Under the pieces are notes generated by a model, which was not told the DNA's origin, ran no database searches, and was given only the letters and a program-made list of their open reading frames with translations. Of a stretch of 64,000 bases of DNA, positions 1 through 7,389 are shown in pieces. The translations under genes and the position numbers were made by a program. How positions within the stretch are numbered: position 1 is the first letter of the stretch; each line of letters opens with the position of its first letter. Origin of the DNA: Roseomonas sp. CECT 9278 (GTDB lineage: Bacteria > Pseudomonadota > Alphaproteobacteria > Acetobacterales > Acetobacteraceae); the NCBI RefSeq assembly GCF_918698155.1, contig NZ_CAKKLX010000015.1, positions 39,527 through 103,526 on the forward strand, in the 5' to 3' direction.

Positions 1-377
1 GCCGCGACGCGCGACGCGGCCTCGGCGCGTGACACCCGGGCGCGCCGCAGGCCATAGGCGATGTTGTCCGCGACGCTCATGTGCGGGAACAGCGCATAGG
101 ACTGGAACATCATGTTGACCGGCCGCGCCCAGGGCGGCATCGCGACGATGTCGTGCCCGTCCAGCAGCAGCCGCCCGGCATCCGGCGCCTCGAAGCCGGC
201 GATGATCCGCAGCAGGGTGGACTTGCCGGACCCCGACCCGCCGAGCAGCGCGAAGAACTCGCCCGCCGCGATCTCGAGGTCGAGCGCATCCAGCGCCAGC
301 GTGGTCCCGAAACGCTTGGTCAGCGCCTGCGCGCGCAGCAGCGATGCCGGCGCGGCGGCTTGAAGCGGCGCGCCCAA
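1..377 (-). CDS. Polyamine-type ABC transporter ATP-binding protein (PotA/PotG-like), partial
   Basis: The gene runs off the left edge of the window, so only the N-terminal 125 or so residues are present. The translation shows LTKRFG, then Walker A GGSGSGKST, then a Q-loop region with MMFQSYALFPHMSV, which is the form seen in spermidine/putrescine and iron importer ATPases (PotA/PotG/FbpC). It would energise uptake through a permease not in this window. No ATG or GTG lies upstream of the ATPase core in this frame. The likely start is TTG at 377, one base after the stop of the binding-protein gene, so the two are probably translated from one mRNA. Polyamine specificity is inferred from the neighbour and the family, not shown directly. 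Confidence 0.85.
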   Translation of the reverse strand, partial: MGAPLQAAAPASLLRAQALTKRFGTTLALDALDLEIAAGEFFALLGGSGSGKSTLLRIIAGFEAPDAGRLLLDGHDIVAMPPWARPVNMMFQSYALFPHMSVADNIAYGLRRARVSRAEAASRVA

Positions 378-378
378 G

Positions 379-1473
379 CTAGCGCCCGCGCTTGAAGCGC
401 GCCCACAGCCGCGTGCGCTCGCGCTCGGCCTCGCGCGGCGGCGTGCCGGCGACGAAGCTGCGCGCCAGCGCCTCGGGCGGCGGAAACACGTTCGGGTCGT
501 TGCGGACCGCCTCATCCACCAGGGGTCGGCTGGCCGGCACGGCATTCGGGTAGCGCACATGGTTGGTGATGCCGGCCATCACGTCGGGCTGCAGCAGGAA
601 GTTGATGAAGGCGTGGGCCGCATCGGGGTTCGGCGCATCGGCCGGGATCGCCAGCATGTCGAACCACAGTTGCGCGCCCTCGCGCGGCATGACGTAGCCG
701 ACCTCGACGCCGCGGTTGGCTTCGCGCGCGCGGGCCTGGGCCTGGATCACGTCGCCCGAATAGGTCAGCGCCACGCAGGCCTCCCCGGTCGCCAGCGCAT
801 CGAGGATGGAGGAGGAGGCGATGATGGTGCGCACATGCCGGCGGATGCCCATCAGCGCCTGCTCGGCCGCGCGCAGGTCCTCCGCCGCGTGGCCGTTGGG
901 ATCGCGCCCGAGCCAGCGCAGCACCGAGGGCAGCACGTCGGTCGGGCTGTCCATCACCATGATGCCGCAGCGCGCCAGGCGCTGCGCGTTCTCCGGCCGC
1001 AGCAGGATGTCCAGGCTGTCGAGCGCCACCTCGGGCCCCAGCGCCGCGCGCACCCGATCCACACGGATGCCGAGCCCCACCGTGCCCCACAGATAGACCG
1101 CGCCATGCCGGTTGCCCGGGTCGATCCCCGCCACGCGCTCCATCAGCGTGGCATCGAGGTTGCGCCAGTTGGGGATCGCCGCGCGGTCGATCGGCCGCAG
1201 CGCGCCGGCACGCAGCAGGCGCGCGAAGGTGGGTTCGCTGGTCGGCACCACGATGTCGTAGCCCGACCGGCCGGCCGACAGCTTGCCCTCCAGCGTCTCG
1301 AGGCTGTCATACACGTCGTAGCGCACGCGGATGCCGGTCTCGCGCGTGAAGCGCGCCACCGCGTAGGGGTCGATGTAGTCCGACCAGTTGTACACGTTCA
1401 GCACGCGCTCCTGCGCCGCGGCCGGCAGGGTGGCGGCGATCAGCACAAGCAGCGGCAGCAGGCGTCGGAACAT
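379..1473 (-). CDS. Periplasmic polyamine-binding protein (PotF/PotD-like)
   Basis: The 364-residue product starts with a clear Sec signal peptide (MFRRLLPLLVLIAATLPAAAQ) followed directly by the family hallmark LNVYNWSDYIDPYAVARFT, found at the mature N-terminus of PotD/PotF spermidine/putrescine-binding proteins. Further typical stretches are YDVYDSLETLEGKL, YDIVVPTSEP and the late LWFDMLAIP region. It should capture a polyamine, or a similar cationic amine, in the periplasm and deliver it to an ABC permease. The ATG at 1473 is chosen because the signal peptide begins there; the open frame continues 105 codons upstream with no family similarity. It is first in the visible operon and is followed after one base by the ATPase gene. 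Confidence 0.9.
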   Translation of the reverse strand: MFRRLLPLLVLIAATLPAAAQERVLNVYNWSDYIDPYAVARFTRETGIRVRYDVYDSLETLEGKLSAGRSGYDIVVPTSEPTFARLLRAGALRPIDRAAIPNWRNLDATLMERVAGIDPGNRHGAVYLWGTVGLGIRVDRVRAALGPEVALDSLDILLRPENAQRLARCGIMVMDSPTDVLPSVLRWLGRDPNGHAAEDLRAAEQALMGIRRHVRTIIASSSILDALATGEACVALTYSGDVIQAQARAREANRGVEVGYVMPREGAQLWFDMLAIPADAPNPDAAHAFINFLLQPDVMAGITNHVRYPNAVPASRPLVDEAVRNDPNVFPPPEALARSFVAGTPPREAERERTRLWARFKRGR

Positions 1474-1576
1474 CGGCGCGGGTCCTCGGGCGGCGGGCGG
1501 CGGGTATGCGAGCGTAACACGCACCGTCGCGGCGCCATCCCCCCGGGCCATCGTATCGGATGTAGGATTTTTTCCC

Positions 1577-1604
1577 TTGACTAATGGGCCGTTCTTCCTG
1601 TAAT
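1577..1604 (+). promoter_or_regulatory. Candidate sigma-70 promoter for the phage-derived island
   Basis: TTGACT at 1577-1582 and TGTAAT at 1599-1604 are separated by 16 bp, just after a local AT-rich run (attttttccc) that stands out in this GC-rich DNA. It points at the phage-like gene cluster beginning at 1736. This is a sequence-pattern call only. Confidence 0.4.
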
Positions 1605-1735
1605 CGAGCCTCACCAAGGGGCGAACTGCGTCCGCGGCGCCCCCTGCCCCCCCCCAGTCCCGACAGTCCGACCCAGAACCCCCGCCCGGGCGGGCGCGCC
1701 CGCGCGCGCCGGCCCGGCGGGACGAGGAGCCATGC

Positions 1736-2386
1736 ATGCCATTCTCCGCCCTCGGCCTCTCGGCCCTCACCTCAGCGAACGGCTTCACGCTGTGGCACTA
1801 CCGCACGGATGACCTGCGCGCCGCGGTCCTGGCGCCGGGCTATTTCGCGCCGGCCGGCGCGCAGCTGCTGCCAGGCGACATCGTCATCGTGCAGGCGTCG
1901 GACGCCACTGCGCTGATCCCGATCCGCGGCGGCACGCTGGTCGGCGGCGGTGTCACGGTCGATGGCTCGGGCGGCGCGCCGTCCCTGCTGCGATCCGCCA
2001 CGCTGGTCGCGGATCTCGACCTCGCCGCCACCGCCACGGCCCGCGCCATCCAGCTCGACACCGTGGGCGAGCTGCTGTTCGAGGGCGAGATGCTCGAGGC
2101 CGGCGCCACCATCACCGGCCCGGTCGCGCAGGTCACCTTCGCGCTGCTGACCAGCGCCGGCACCGATGTGGTGGCGCCGCAGACCGTCGCGGTGGTGGCC
2201 GGCCGCGCCGGCGTGACCTTCGCGGTGCCGCCGCCCGGCGGTGGCTACCGCCTGCGCGCGCAGGAGACCGCCGACCCGACTCTGTTCGTCCGCTCGCCAC
2301 CCTTTGCCGTGACCTTCCCGCCGAAGCTGCTCGCCGAGGCCGGCGGGCGGCTGCTGACCGAGGCCGACGGCCTGCTGCTGCTCTAG
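1736..2386 (+). CDS. Phage-like structural protein of unknown function
   Basis: This 216-residue protein has no enzyme motif that I recognise. It begins FTLWHYRTDDLRAAVLAPGYF and continues with a compact beta-rich section. The C-terminus LLAEAGGRLLTEADGLLLL resembles the short repeated tails seen on phage and gene-transfer-agent tail-associated proteins. The start at 1736 follows a GAGGAG ribosome-binding site at 1725-1730. It is the first gene of a phage-derived cluster and is followed after 53 bp by the tailspike gene, so a baseplate or fibre-associated role is likely. That role is inferred from position and composition. Confidence 0.6.
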   Translation: MPFSALGLSALTSANGFTLWHYRTDDLRAAVLAPGYFAPAGAQLLPGDIVIVQASDATALIPIRGGTLVGGGVTVDGSGGAPSLLRSATLVADLDLAATATARAIQLDTVGELLFEGEMLEAGATITGPVAQVTFALLTSAGTDVVAPQTVAVVAGRAGVTFAVPPPGGGYRLRAQETADPTLFVRSPPFAVTFPPKLLAEAGGRLLTEADGLLLL

Positions 2387-2439
2387 CGCCACCGCTTCCC
2401 CCGCCCGCCCCCCGCGCCCCGCAAGAGAGAAACCCCCCG

Positions 2440-4377
2440 ATGTCCGACACCAAGATCAGCGCCCTTCCCGCCATCGCCAACGCCGCGGATGCCGACCTGC
2501 TGCCGGTCGTGCAGGGCAGCGGCGGCAGCGCCGTGACGCGGCGCGCGAGCCTGGCGCAGCTGCGCTCCGGCCTGCTCGCGGACCGCCCCGTGCATGTGCG
2601 CGACTTCGGCGCGGTGGGCGACGGCACGACCAACGACGCGCCGGCGATCCAGGCGGCGATCGACGCGCTCTCGGCCGGCGCCGGCGGCGTGCTGGAATTC
2701 GGCGCGCGCGCCTATCGCATCGGCAGCCCCATCGTGGTGAACAACGCCGCCATCATCTTCCAGGGCGCCGGCTTCACCGAAGGCCCGAGCGTCGCGAGCG
2801 GCACCTGGCTGACCATCAACCAGACCGGCTTCACCCCCTTCACCTTCACCGGCACCGCCGCGCGCGGCTCGGTGGTGCGCGACCTGGCGGTGCGCCAGAC
2901 GCACACCGCGCCGATCGGCCCGTCCTGGGCGCCGACCGATTATGACTTCGTGTTCCGGGTGCAGGACTGCCTGGGCGCGGTGGACTTCGACAATGTCTTC
3001 CTGTGCGCCATCAATCGCGGCATCTGGATCGACAATTCGGGCCGCTTCAACATCCAGCGCCTGCGCGGCCAGGTCTACACCACGGGCATCGAGATCGACC
3101 GCGGCTTCGACGCCGGGCGCATCCAGCACGTCCATTTCTGGCCCTTCGCCTCGGCCGCCGACGACGTGGTGCGCTGGCAGCAGGCGAACCAGGATGCGAT
3201 CGTGCTGCGGCGCGTGGACGGCATCTTCATGGACGACCTGTTCGTGTTCGGCGCGCGGTCGGGCCTGCGCTTCACCTCCTCGGCGTCGGGCACCGCGCGC
3301 AAATTCTACATCGGCAGCTACTATTCCGACTTCACGCAGTACGGCGCCTGGATCGACGGCACCAATGTCGTGGGGCAGATCGCCAATGCCACCACGCAGT
3401 CGGAGCTGTTCAACTCGGGCGGCGCCGTCTATCCGGGCGGCAGCGGCATCCGCATCGACGGCAGCAACGTGCGCCTGCAGATCGGCAATTTCCGCGCCGA
3501 CGATTCCGAAAGCAACGCCATCCGCATCAACGGCACGGGCAACCGCCTCGATGTCTTCTCCTTCCGCGCCGAGTTCTACAACCGCCTGAATGACGGCTCC
3601 GCGGCGATCCATGTCGCGAACGTCGCGGCCGGCACGCCCAACGCGGTCTTCCTGGGCAGCCCCGCGCTGCTGGGCAACGGCAATGGCGGCCCGCTGATCA
3701 ACACCGGCACCAACGGCCACATCGCCCTGGCCGGCCCGGCCGGGCGCGTCGACCGCCCGGGCGTCATGGTGGGCAGCGAAGGCAGCGGCCTGTTCGCCCC
3801 GACCAGCACCGAGATCGCCGCCGTCGCCTCGGGCATCGAGGTGCTGCGCGCCACCTCGACCGGCACGGTCACGCTGGGTGGCGTGAACGGCACGCATGGC
3901 TTCGGCATCACCACGCCCACCAGCGCGGCCAACCGCATGGTCGCGATTGCCACCACCGCCGCCGGCGCCCCCAGCCTGGCGGCCCAGGGCAGCGATGCGA
4001 ACATCGCGGTCGCCTTCGCGGCGAAGGGGTCGGGCACGGTGCGCCTGCAGACGCGCGGCGCGACGGCGCTGGAGGTCAATGCGACCGGCACGCCCGGCAA
4101 TTTCATGCGGATCAATGCCACCGCCTCGGGCGGCACGCCGCAGGTGCAGGCCCAGGGCAGCGACAGCAATGTCGGGCTGCAGCTGGCGGCCAAGGGCGCG
4201 GCGGCGGTCAGCACGACCAGCCCGTTCCAGCTGCCGACCTACACGGTGGCGACACTGCCCGCCGCCGCGACCTACGTCCGCTGCGTGATCTACGTCTCGG
4301 ACGGCACCGCGAACAAGCGCCTGGCGATCAGCGACGGCACGTCCTGGCGCTGGCCGGACGGCGCGGTGGTGAGCTGA
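2440..4377 (+). CDS. Phage tailspike/tail fibre with pectate-lyase (beta-helix) domain
   Basis: The product is 645 residues. Near residue 50 it carries VRDFGAVGDGTTNDAPAIQ, the signature that opens the pectate-lyase-3/parallel beta-helix fold of phage tailspikes and capsular depolymerases. The next 350 residues alternate short strands and turns rich in G, N and D, as expected for a beta-helix. Near the C-terminus there are two copies of a module of the form AQGSDxNxxxxxAAKG (around 4000 and 4160), a repeat common in phage fibre shafts. The first 45 residues (starting MSDTKISALPA) are the usual short virion-attachment segment. It probably binds or cleaves a surface polysaccharide. No catalytic residues can be assigned by eye. 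Confidence 0.85.
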   Translation: MSDTKISALPAIANAADADLLPVVQGSGGSAVTRRASLAQLRSGLLADRPVHVRDFGAVGDGTTNDAPAIQAAIDALSAGAGGVLEFGARAYRIGSPIVVNNAAIIFQGAGFTEGPSVASGTWLTINQTGFTPFTFTGTAARGSVVRDLAVRQTHTAPIGPSWAPTDYDFVFRVQDCLGAVDFDNVFLCAINRGIWIDNSGRFNIQRLRGQVYTTGIEIDRGFDAGRIQHVHFWPFASAADDVVRWQQANQDAIVLRRVDGIFMDDLFVFGARSGLRFTSSASGTARKFYIGSYYSDFTQYGAWIDGTNVVGQIANATTQSELFNSGGAVYPGGSGIRIDGSNVRLQIGNFRADDSESNAIRINGTGNRLDVFSFRAEFYNRLNDGSAAIHVANVAAGTPNAVFLGSPALLGNGNGGPLINTGTNGHIALAGPAGRVDRPGVMVGSEGSGLFAPTSTEIAAVASGIEVLRATSTGTVTLGGVNGTHGFGITTPTSAANRMVAIATTAAGAPSLAAQGSDANIAVAFAAKGSGTVRLQTRGATALEVNATGTPGNFMRINATASGGTPQVQAQGSDSNVGLQLAAKGAAAVSTTSPFQLPTYTVATLPAAATYVRCVIYVSDGTANKRLAISDGTSWRWPDGAVVS

Positions 4378-4409
4378 AGCACCCCGGACAGCGAAGGACA
4401 GCACGCGCC

Positions 4410-4787
4410 ATGGCCTCCCTCACCGACTACGCCAAGAACCTGCTCGCCCGCGCCCTGGTGGGCCGGCAGCCGTCCCTGCCGGTCGCCGCCTGGGCGGCGC
4501 TCGGCACCGGCGGCACCGATGCCGCGGGGCTCGCCGGGGAACCGGCGGCGGCCTCGGGCTATGCCCGCCAGCCGGTGGCCTTCACCGGCTCCGGCGCGCA
4601 GCGCAACATCGCGCCGCTGCGTTTCGCCTTCACCGGCAGCGTCGGCACGCTGACGCATGTCGGCCTGTACGATGCCGTGGCGGGCGGCAATGCGCTGGCC
4701 TGGGGCACGCTCGGCACGCCGGCGACGCTGAATGCCGCCGGCACCATCACCGTGCCGGCCGAGAGCCTGACCGTGCTGGCGGACTGA
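4410..4787 (+). CDS. Small phage tail-fibre-associated protein
   Basis: This 125-residue protein begins MASLTDYAKNLLARALVG and ends ITVPAESLTVLAD, the layout of small conserved proteins found downstream of phage fibre genes (an N-terminal helix followed by a beta-rich domain ending in a TVPAxSLT-type strand). It lies 32 bp after the tailspike and has a GAAGGA ribosome-binding site at about 4393. I infer that it is a tail-tip or fibre accessory protein. No enzymatic motif is visible. Confidence 0.6.
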   Translation: MASLTDYAKNLLARALVGRQPSLPVAAWAALGTGGTDAAGLAGEPAAASGYARQPVAFTGSGAQRNIAPLRFAFTGSVGTLTHVGLYDAVAGGNALAWGTLGTPATLNAAGTITVPAESLTVLAD

Positions 4788-4794
4788 CGCCGCA

Positions 4795-5199
4795 TCATTC
4801 CTGCGGCGTGCGGCCGCGGATGCCCCCGCCGGCCGAACGCCCGGCGTCGATCAGTGCCTGGGTGCGATCGCGCGCCCAGGTCGCGCCCATGTTCGGGCGC
4901 AGGTCCATGTCGCGTTCATCCACCACGGCATAGGTCACCAGGAACCCCTGCCCCGCCCGGCCGGCGATGATCGCGAGCTCCACCACCATGAAGCTCACAT
5001 GCAGTTCGGGCGTGCACGACCCGCCGCGGTCGATCTGCATGCGGACTTCCCGCTGAAGACCGGCCGTGAAGGCCAGCGCATCGTCGCGTGCCTCGTTGTG
5101 GCGCACGACATGGATGCACGACGCGGCCGCGCCGCCCGCCCACGCCATCCCCAACAGCATCGCCAGCGCCGCGCGCACCGTGGCCTCCCGTCGTCCCAT
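4795..5199 (-). CDS. Secreted protein of unknown function on the opposite strand inside the phage island
   Basis: The 134-residue product has a Sec signal peptide (VRAALAMLLGMAWAGGAAAS) and a mature part with two cysteines (SCIHVV and GGSCTPEL), which could form a disulfide in the periplasm. It contains a hydrophobic strand (FMVVELAIIAG) and a WARDRTQALIDAG helix near the end. I do not recognise the family. It is the only minus-strand gene among the phage-like genes, ends 8 bp from the convergent end of the 125-residue tail protein, and starts about 60 bp from the divergent lysin-like gene. ATG 5199 is preferred; GTG 5181 is possible. It may be a host cargo gene. Confidence 0.55.
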   Translation of the reverse strand: MGRREATVRAALAMLLGMAWAGGAAASCIHVVRHNEARDDALAFTAGLQREVRMQIDRGGSCTPELHVSFMVVELAIIAGRAGQGFLVTYAVVDERDMDLRPNMGATWARDRTQALIDAGRSAGGGIRGRTPQE

Positions 5200-5258
5200 C
5201 GGGGCGCAGGATGCACGGAACGCGCGCGCGCCGCATCCCCCACGAAGGAGGCCCCGCC

Positions 5259-5930
5259 ATGGATCCGCGCCAGACCCGCGGCTATCGCAACCGCAATCCC
5301 GGCAACATCGACCATCTGCCGTCGAACCGCTGGCAAGGCCTGGCGGACCCGCCCATCGAGGCGCCGCCGGCCGGTGGCGGTCGCCCACGCTTCGCGCGCT
5401 TCGTGTCGCATGAGTACGGCATCCGCGCCCTGGCGGCGCTGCTGACGACCTACCAGGACCGGCACGGGCTGCGCACCATCCGCGGCATCGTCGCGCGCTG
5501 GGCACCGGGCAGCGAGAACGACACCGAGGCCTATATCGCCGCGGTGGCGCGGCGCATGGACCGCCACCCGCGCGCCATGCTCGACCTGCATACGCATGCC
5601 GACCTGCGCCCGCTGGTCGAGGCGATCATCCACCACGAGATCGGCGGCAATCCGTATGACCGTGGCACGATCGACGCCGGGCTGCGCCTGATGGGCGTGA
5701 CGGCGCAGGGCCGCGCGGCGGTGGTGCGCAGCGACACGGTGCGCGCGGCGGCCGGCACGGCGGCTGCGGGCGTGGCCGCGACGGCCGTCGTGCAGCCGAT
5801 GGCCGAGGCCGCCGCGCAGGCCGCCCCGGCACTGGCGGCCCTGCACGGCCTGGCGCCCTGGCTGGCGGCGCTGATCGTGATCGGCGTCGCGGGCTGGTTC
5901 ATCTGGCAGCGCCTGCGGCGGCCGGCGTGA
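5259..5930 (+). CDS. Phage lysin/structural-protein-P5-like protein with C-terminal membrane anchor
   Basis: The protein is 223 residues. It starts with RGYRNRNPGNID, matching the RGIRNNNPGNI motif that opens many phage muralytic or P5-like virion proteins. The familiar downstream pattern is present: W-x-G near residue 25, FVSHEYGIRALAALLTTY, TIRGIVARWAPGSENDT and YIAAVARRM. After an Ala-rich linker the last 40 residues hold one strong membrane span (LAALIVIGVAGWFIW) followed by basic residues, so the domain is probably tethered to the inner membrane. The start is fixed by a GAAGGAGG site 7 bp upstream. It overlaps the next gene by 4 bp. A role in peptidoglycan opening is inferred from family and from the spanin-like genes that follow. 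Confidence 0.7.
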   Translation: MDPRQTRGYRNRNPGNIDHLPSNRWQGLADPPIEAPPAGGGRPRFARFVSHEYGIRALAALLTTYQDRHGLRTIRGIVARWAPGSENDTEAYIAAVARRMDRHPRAMLDLHTHADLRPLVEAIIHHEIGGNPYDRGTIDAGLRLMGVTAQGRAAVVRSDTVRAAAGTAAAGVAATAVVQPMAEAAAQAAPALAALHGLAPWLAALIVIGVAGWFIWQRLRRPA

Positions 5931-6169
5931 CCGCGCTGATCGCCGCCGCCTGGTCGCGCGCGGCGGGATGGATCGCCGCGATCGGCGCCGCGCTGGCGGT
6001 GCTCGGGGCGGCCTACCTGGCCGGCCGGCGCGACGGGCACGCGCTGTCCGATGCACGCACACAGCAGCGCGCCGCGCGCGCGCGGGAGATTCGCGATGAA
6101 GTGGACCGCGACGTGGATCGCGCTGGCGATCCTGCTGGCGAGCTGCGCCGGGACTGGCGGCGCGACTGA
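5927..6169 (+). CDS. Rz-like inner-membrane spanin candidate
   Basis: This 80-residue protein has one N-terminal membrane span (AGWIAAIGAALAVLGAAYLAG) followed by a highly charged, probably helical tail (QQRAARAREIRDEVDRDVDRAG). That is the layout of an i-spanin: cytoplasmic membrane anchor plus periplasmic coiled coil. It begins 4 bp inside the lysin-like gene, and a second lysis-like gene starts within it in another frame at 6096. The tail is shorter than in classical Rz proteins. The identification rests on architecture and on the nested partner rather than on sequence identity. Confidence 0.55.
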   Translation: MTALIAAAWSRAAGWIAAIGAALAVLGAAYLAGRRDGHALSDARTQQRAARAREIRDEVDRDVDRAGDPAGELRRDWRRD

Positions 6170-6281
6170 CTGCGCCACCTGGCGCCCGATCCTGGTGCAT
6201 GACGACGACACGCTGACGGCCGACACCGCGCGCGCCATCCTGGCGCACAACCGGACCGGACGCCGGCTGTGCGGCTGGTAG
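6096..6281 (+). CDS. Rz1-like outer-membrane spanin lipoprotein, nested in the preceding gene
   Basis: The 61-residue product begins with a lipoprotein signal (MKWTATWIALAILLASC; lipobox LLAS-C). The mature part reads C-TWRPI, DDDTLTADTARAILAHN and a final C near the C-terminus. This pattern (C-x5-I, D-x-LT-x2-T-x3-I-x2-HN, C) recurs in small phage proteins annotated Rz1-like. The first 74 bp lie inside the 80-residue upstream gene in a different frame, exactly the arrangement of embedded spanin pairs. Together the two would fuse inner and outer membrane in the last step of lysis. The gene stops at 6281 and the convergent aldo/keto reductase gene ends at 6282, so there is no spacer. Confidence 0.65.
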   Translation: MKWTATWIALAILLASCAGTGGATDCATWRPILVHDDDTLTADTARAILAHNRTGRRLCGW

Positions 6282-7259
6282 TCAGCCGGCCTGGATCGCC
6301 GCGATCATCGCCATCGCCTCGGGCGGCAACGGGCCGCGGTTGATGGCGGCGACGCCGTGGTCCAGTTCCGCGATGCTCGACGTGCCGATGATGGCGGTCG
6401 CGACCTGCGGGGGCATCGCGGCATAGCGCAGCGCGAGTTCCACCAGGTCGGCGGCGTATCCCGCCTCGATCACCGGCAGCAGGCGGCGCGCCGCCGCGAC
6501 GTCCTCGGCGTAGCTCGCACCCGAGGCGATGGGCGCCACCTGCGGCACGCCATAGGCGCTGCGCGCCTCGGTGCCGCTCAGCGCGCCGCCGGCGATGATG
6601 CGGATCGCCATCACCCCCACATCGGCCGCGGCCGCCTGCGCGATGACACCGCCAAGGTCCGGCATGGCCGAGCCCGCCGGCAGCGGCGCGATCCCGCTCG
6701 GGTTGAGGATGTTGTAGGGCATCTGCGTGGTCGCGAAGCCGCCCTCGGCCAGCAGGCGACCGATCTCCTGCGCATCGCCCAGGCCGGTGAAGCCGTAGAA
6801 GCGGAACTTGCCCTGGTCGCGCAGCCGCTGCAGCACCGGCACCGCTTCGGCCAGCACCTGGTCCGCGGTGAAGTCCGGCGCAGCGCCCGCCCGCGTGGTG
6901 GGTTCGTGCAGGTGCAGGATATCGACGCTGTCGCGTCGCAGGCGCTTCAGGCTGTCCTCGACCGACGCCACGATGGTGCCGGCGATGTCGGCGCGCTGCG
7001 CGCCACGGATGCGCACCTTGGTCGCCACCGTCACCGATGCGCGCAGCGCGGCCAGCGCGCGGCCCAGATTGGTCTCCGACACGCCATCGCCATAGGCCGA
7101 GGCGGTGTCGAAATAGGTGATGCCGTGGTCGATGGCGCGGCCGATGGCGTGGTCCTGCTCGGCCGCCGTGCCCTTCACCATCAAGCCGCCAATGGCGCCG
7201 CACCCGTAGCCCAGGACCGACACCGCGATCCCCGTCCTGCCCAACCGCCGCTGCTGCAT
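6282..7259 (-). CDS. Aldo/keto reductase
   Basis: The 325-residue protein has the AKR signature set: an N-terminal RRLGRTGIAVSVLGYGCG, then FDTASAYGDGVSE carrying the catalytic Asp and Tyr, a TKVRIR Lys strand, and LHEP in place of the usual HxxD region. The C-terminus contains SSIAELDHGVAAI, like the NADPH-binding helix of plant-auxin/L-galactose-dehydrogenase-type AKRs. It should reduce a carbonyl or oxidise an alcohol or sugar with NAD(P)H in the cytoplasm. The substrate cannot be told. ATG 7259 is chosen at the conserved N-terminus. It is transcribed away from the receptor gene at 7390, with 130 bp between them that could hold both promoters. Confidence 0.88.
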   Translation of the reverse strand: MQQRRLGRTGIAVSVLGYGCGAIGGLMVKGTAAEQDHAIGRAIDHGITYFDTASAYGDGVSETNLGRALAALRASVTVATKVRIRGAQRADIAGTIVASVEDSLKRLRRDSVDILHLHEPTTRAGAAPDFTADQVLAEAVPVLQRLRDQGKFRFYGFTGLGDAQEIGRLLAEGGFATTQMPYNILNPSGIAPLPAGSAMPDLGGVIAQAAAADVGVMAIRIIAGGALSGTEARSAYGVPQVAPIASGASYAEDVAAARRLLPVIEAGYAADLVELALRYAAMPPQVATAIIGTSSIAELDHGVAAINRGPLPPEAMAMIAAIQAG

Positions 7260-7389
7260 CGCGCATCCCCCGTTGCTCGCGGCGGATGCTGCGGCAGGCA
7301 CCGCGGCGCGGCAAGCGCGTGGATTGCCGGGCGCGCACCGCGATGCCACGCTCGCCGGCAGGCCGGAACGGCCATCGGGAGGAAACAAC

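Noticed and set aside
2383..4404. A 673-codon open frame antisense to the tailspike, and similar long antisense frames at 6013-8640, 8553-11030, 29072-31621 and 45096-48329
   Set aside because: Translations are rich in R, A, G, H and D with no domain motifs, and they mirror real genes in high-GC DNA where stop codons are rare. The opposite strand has clear family motifs in each case.
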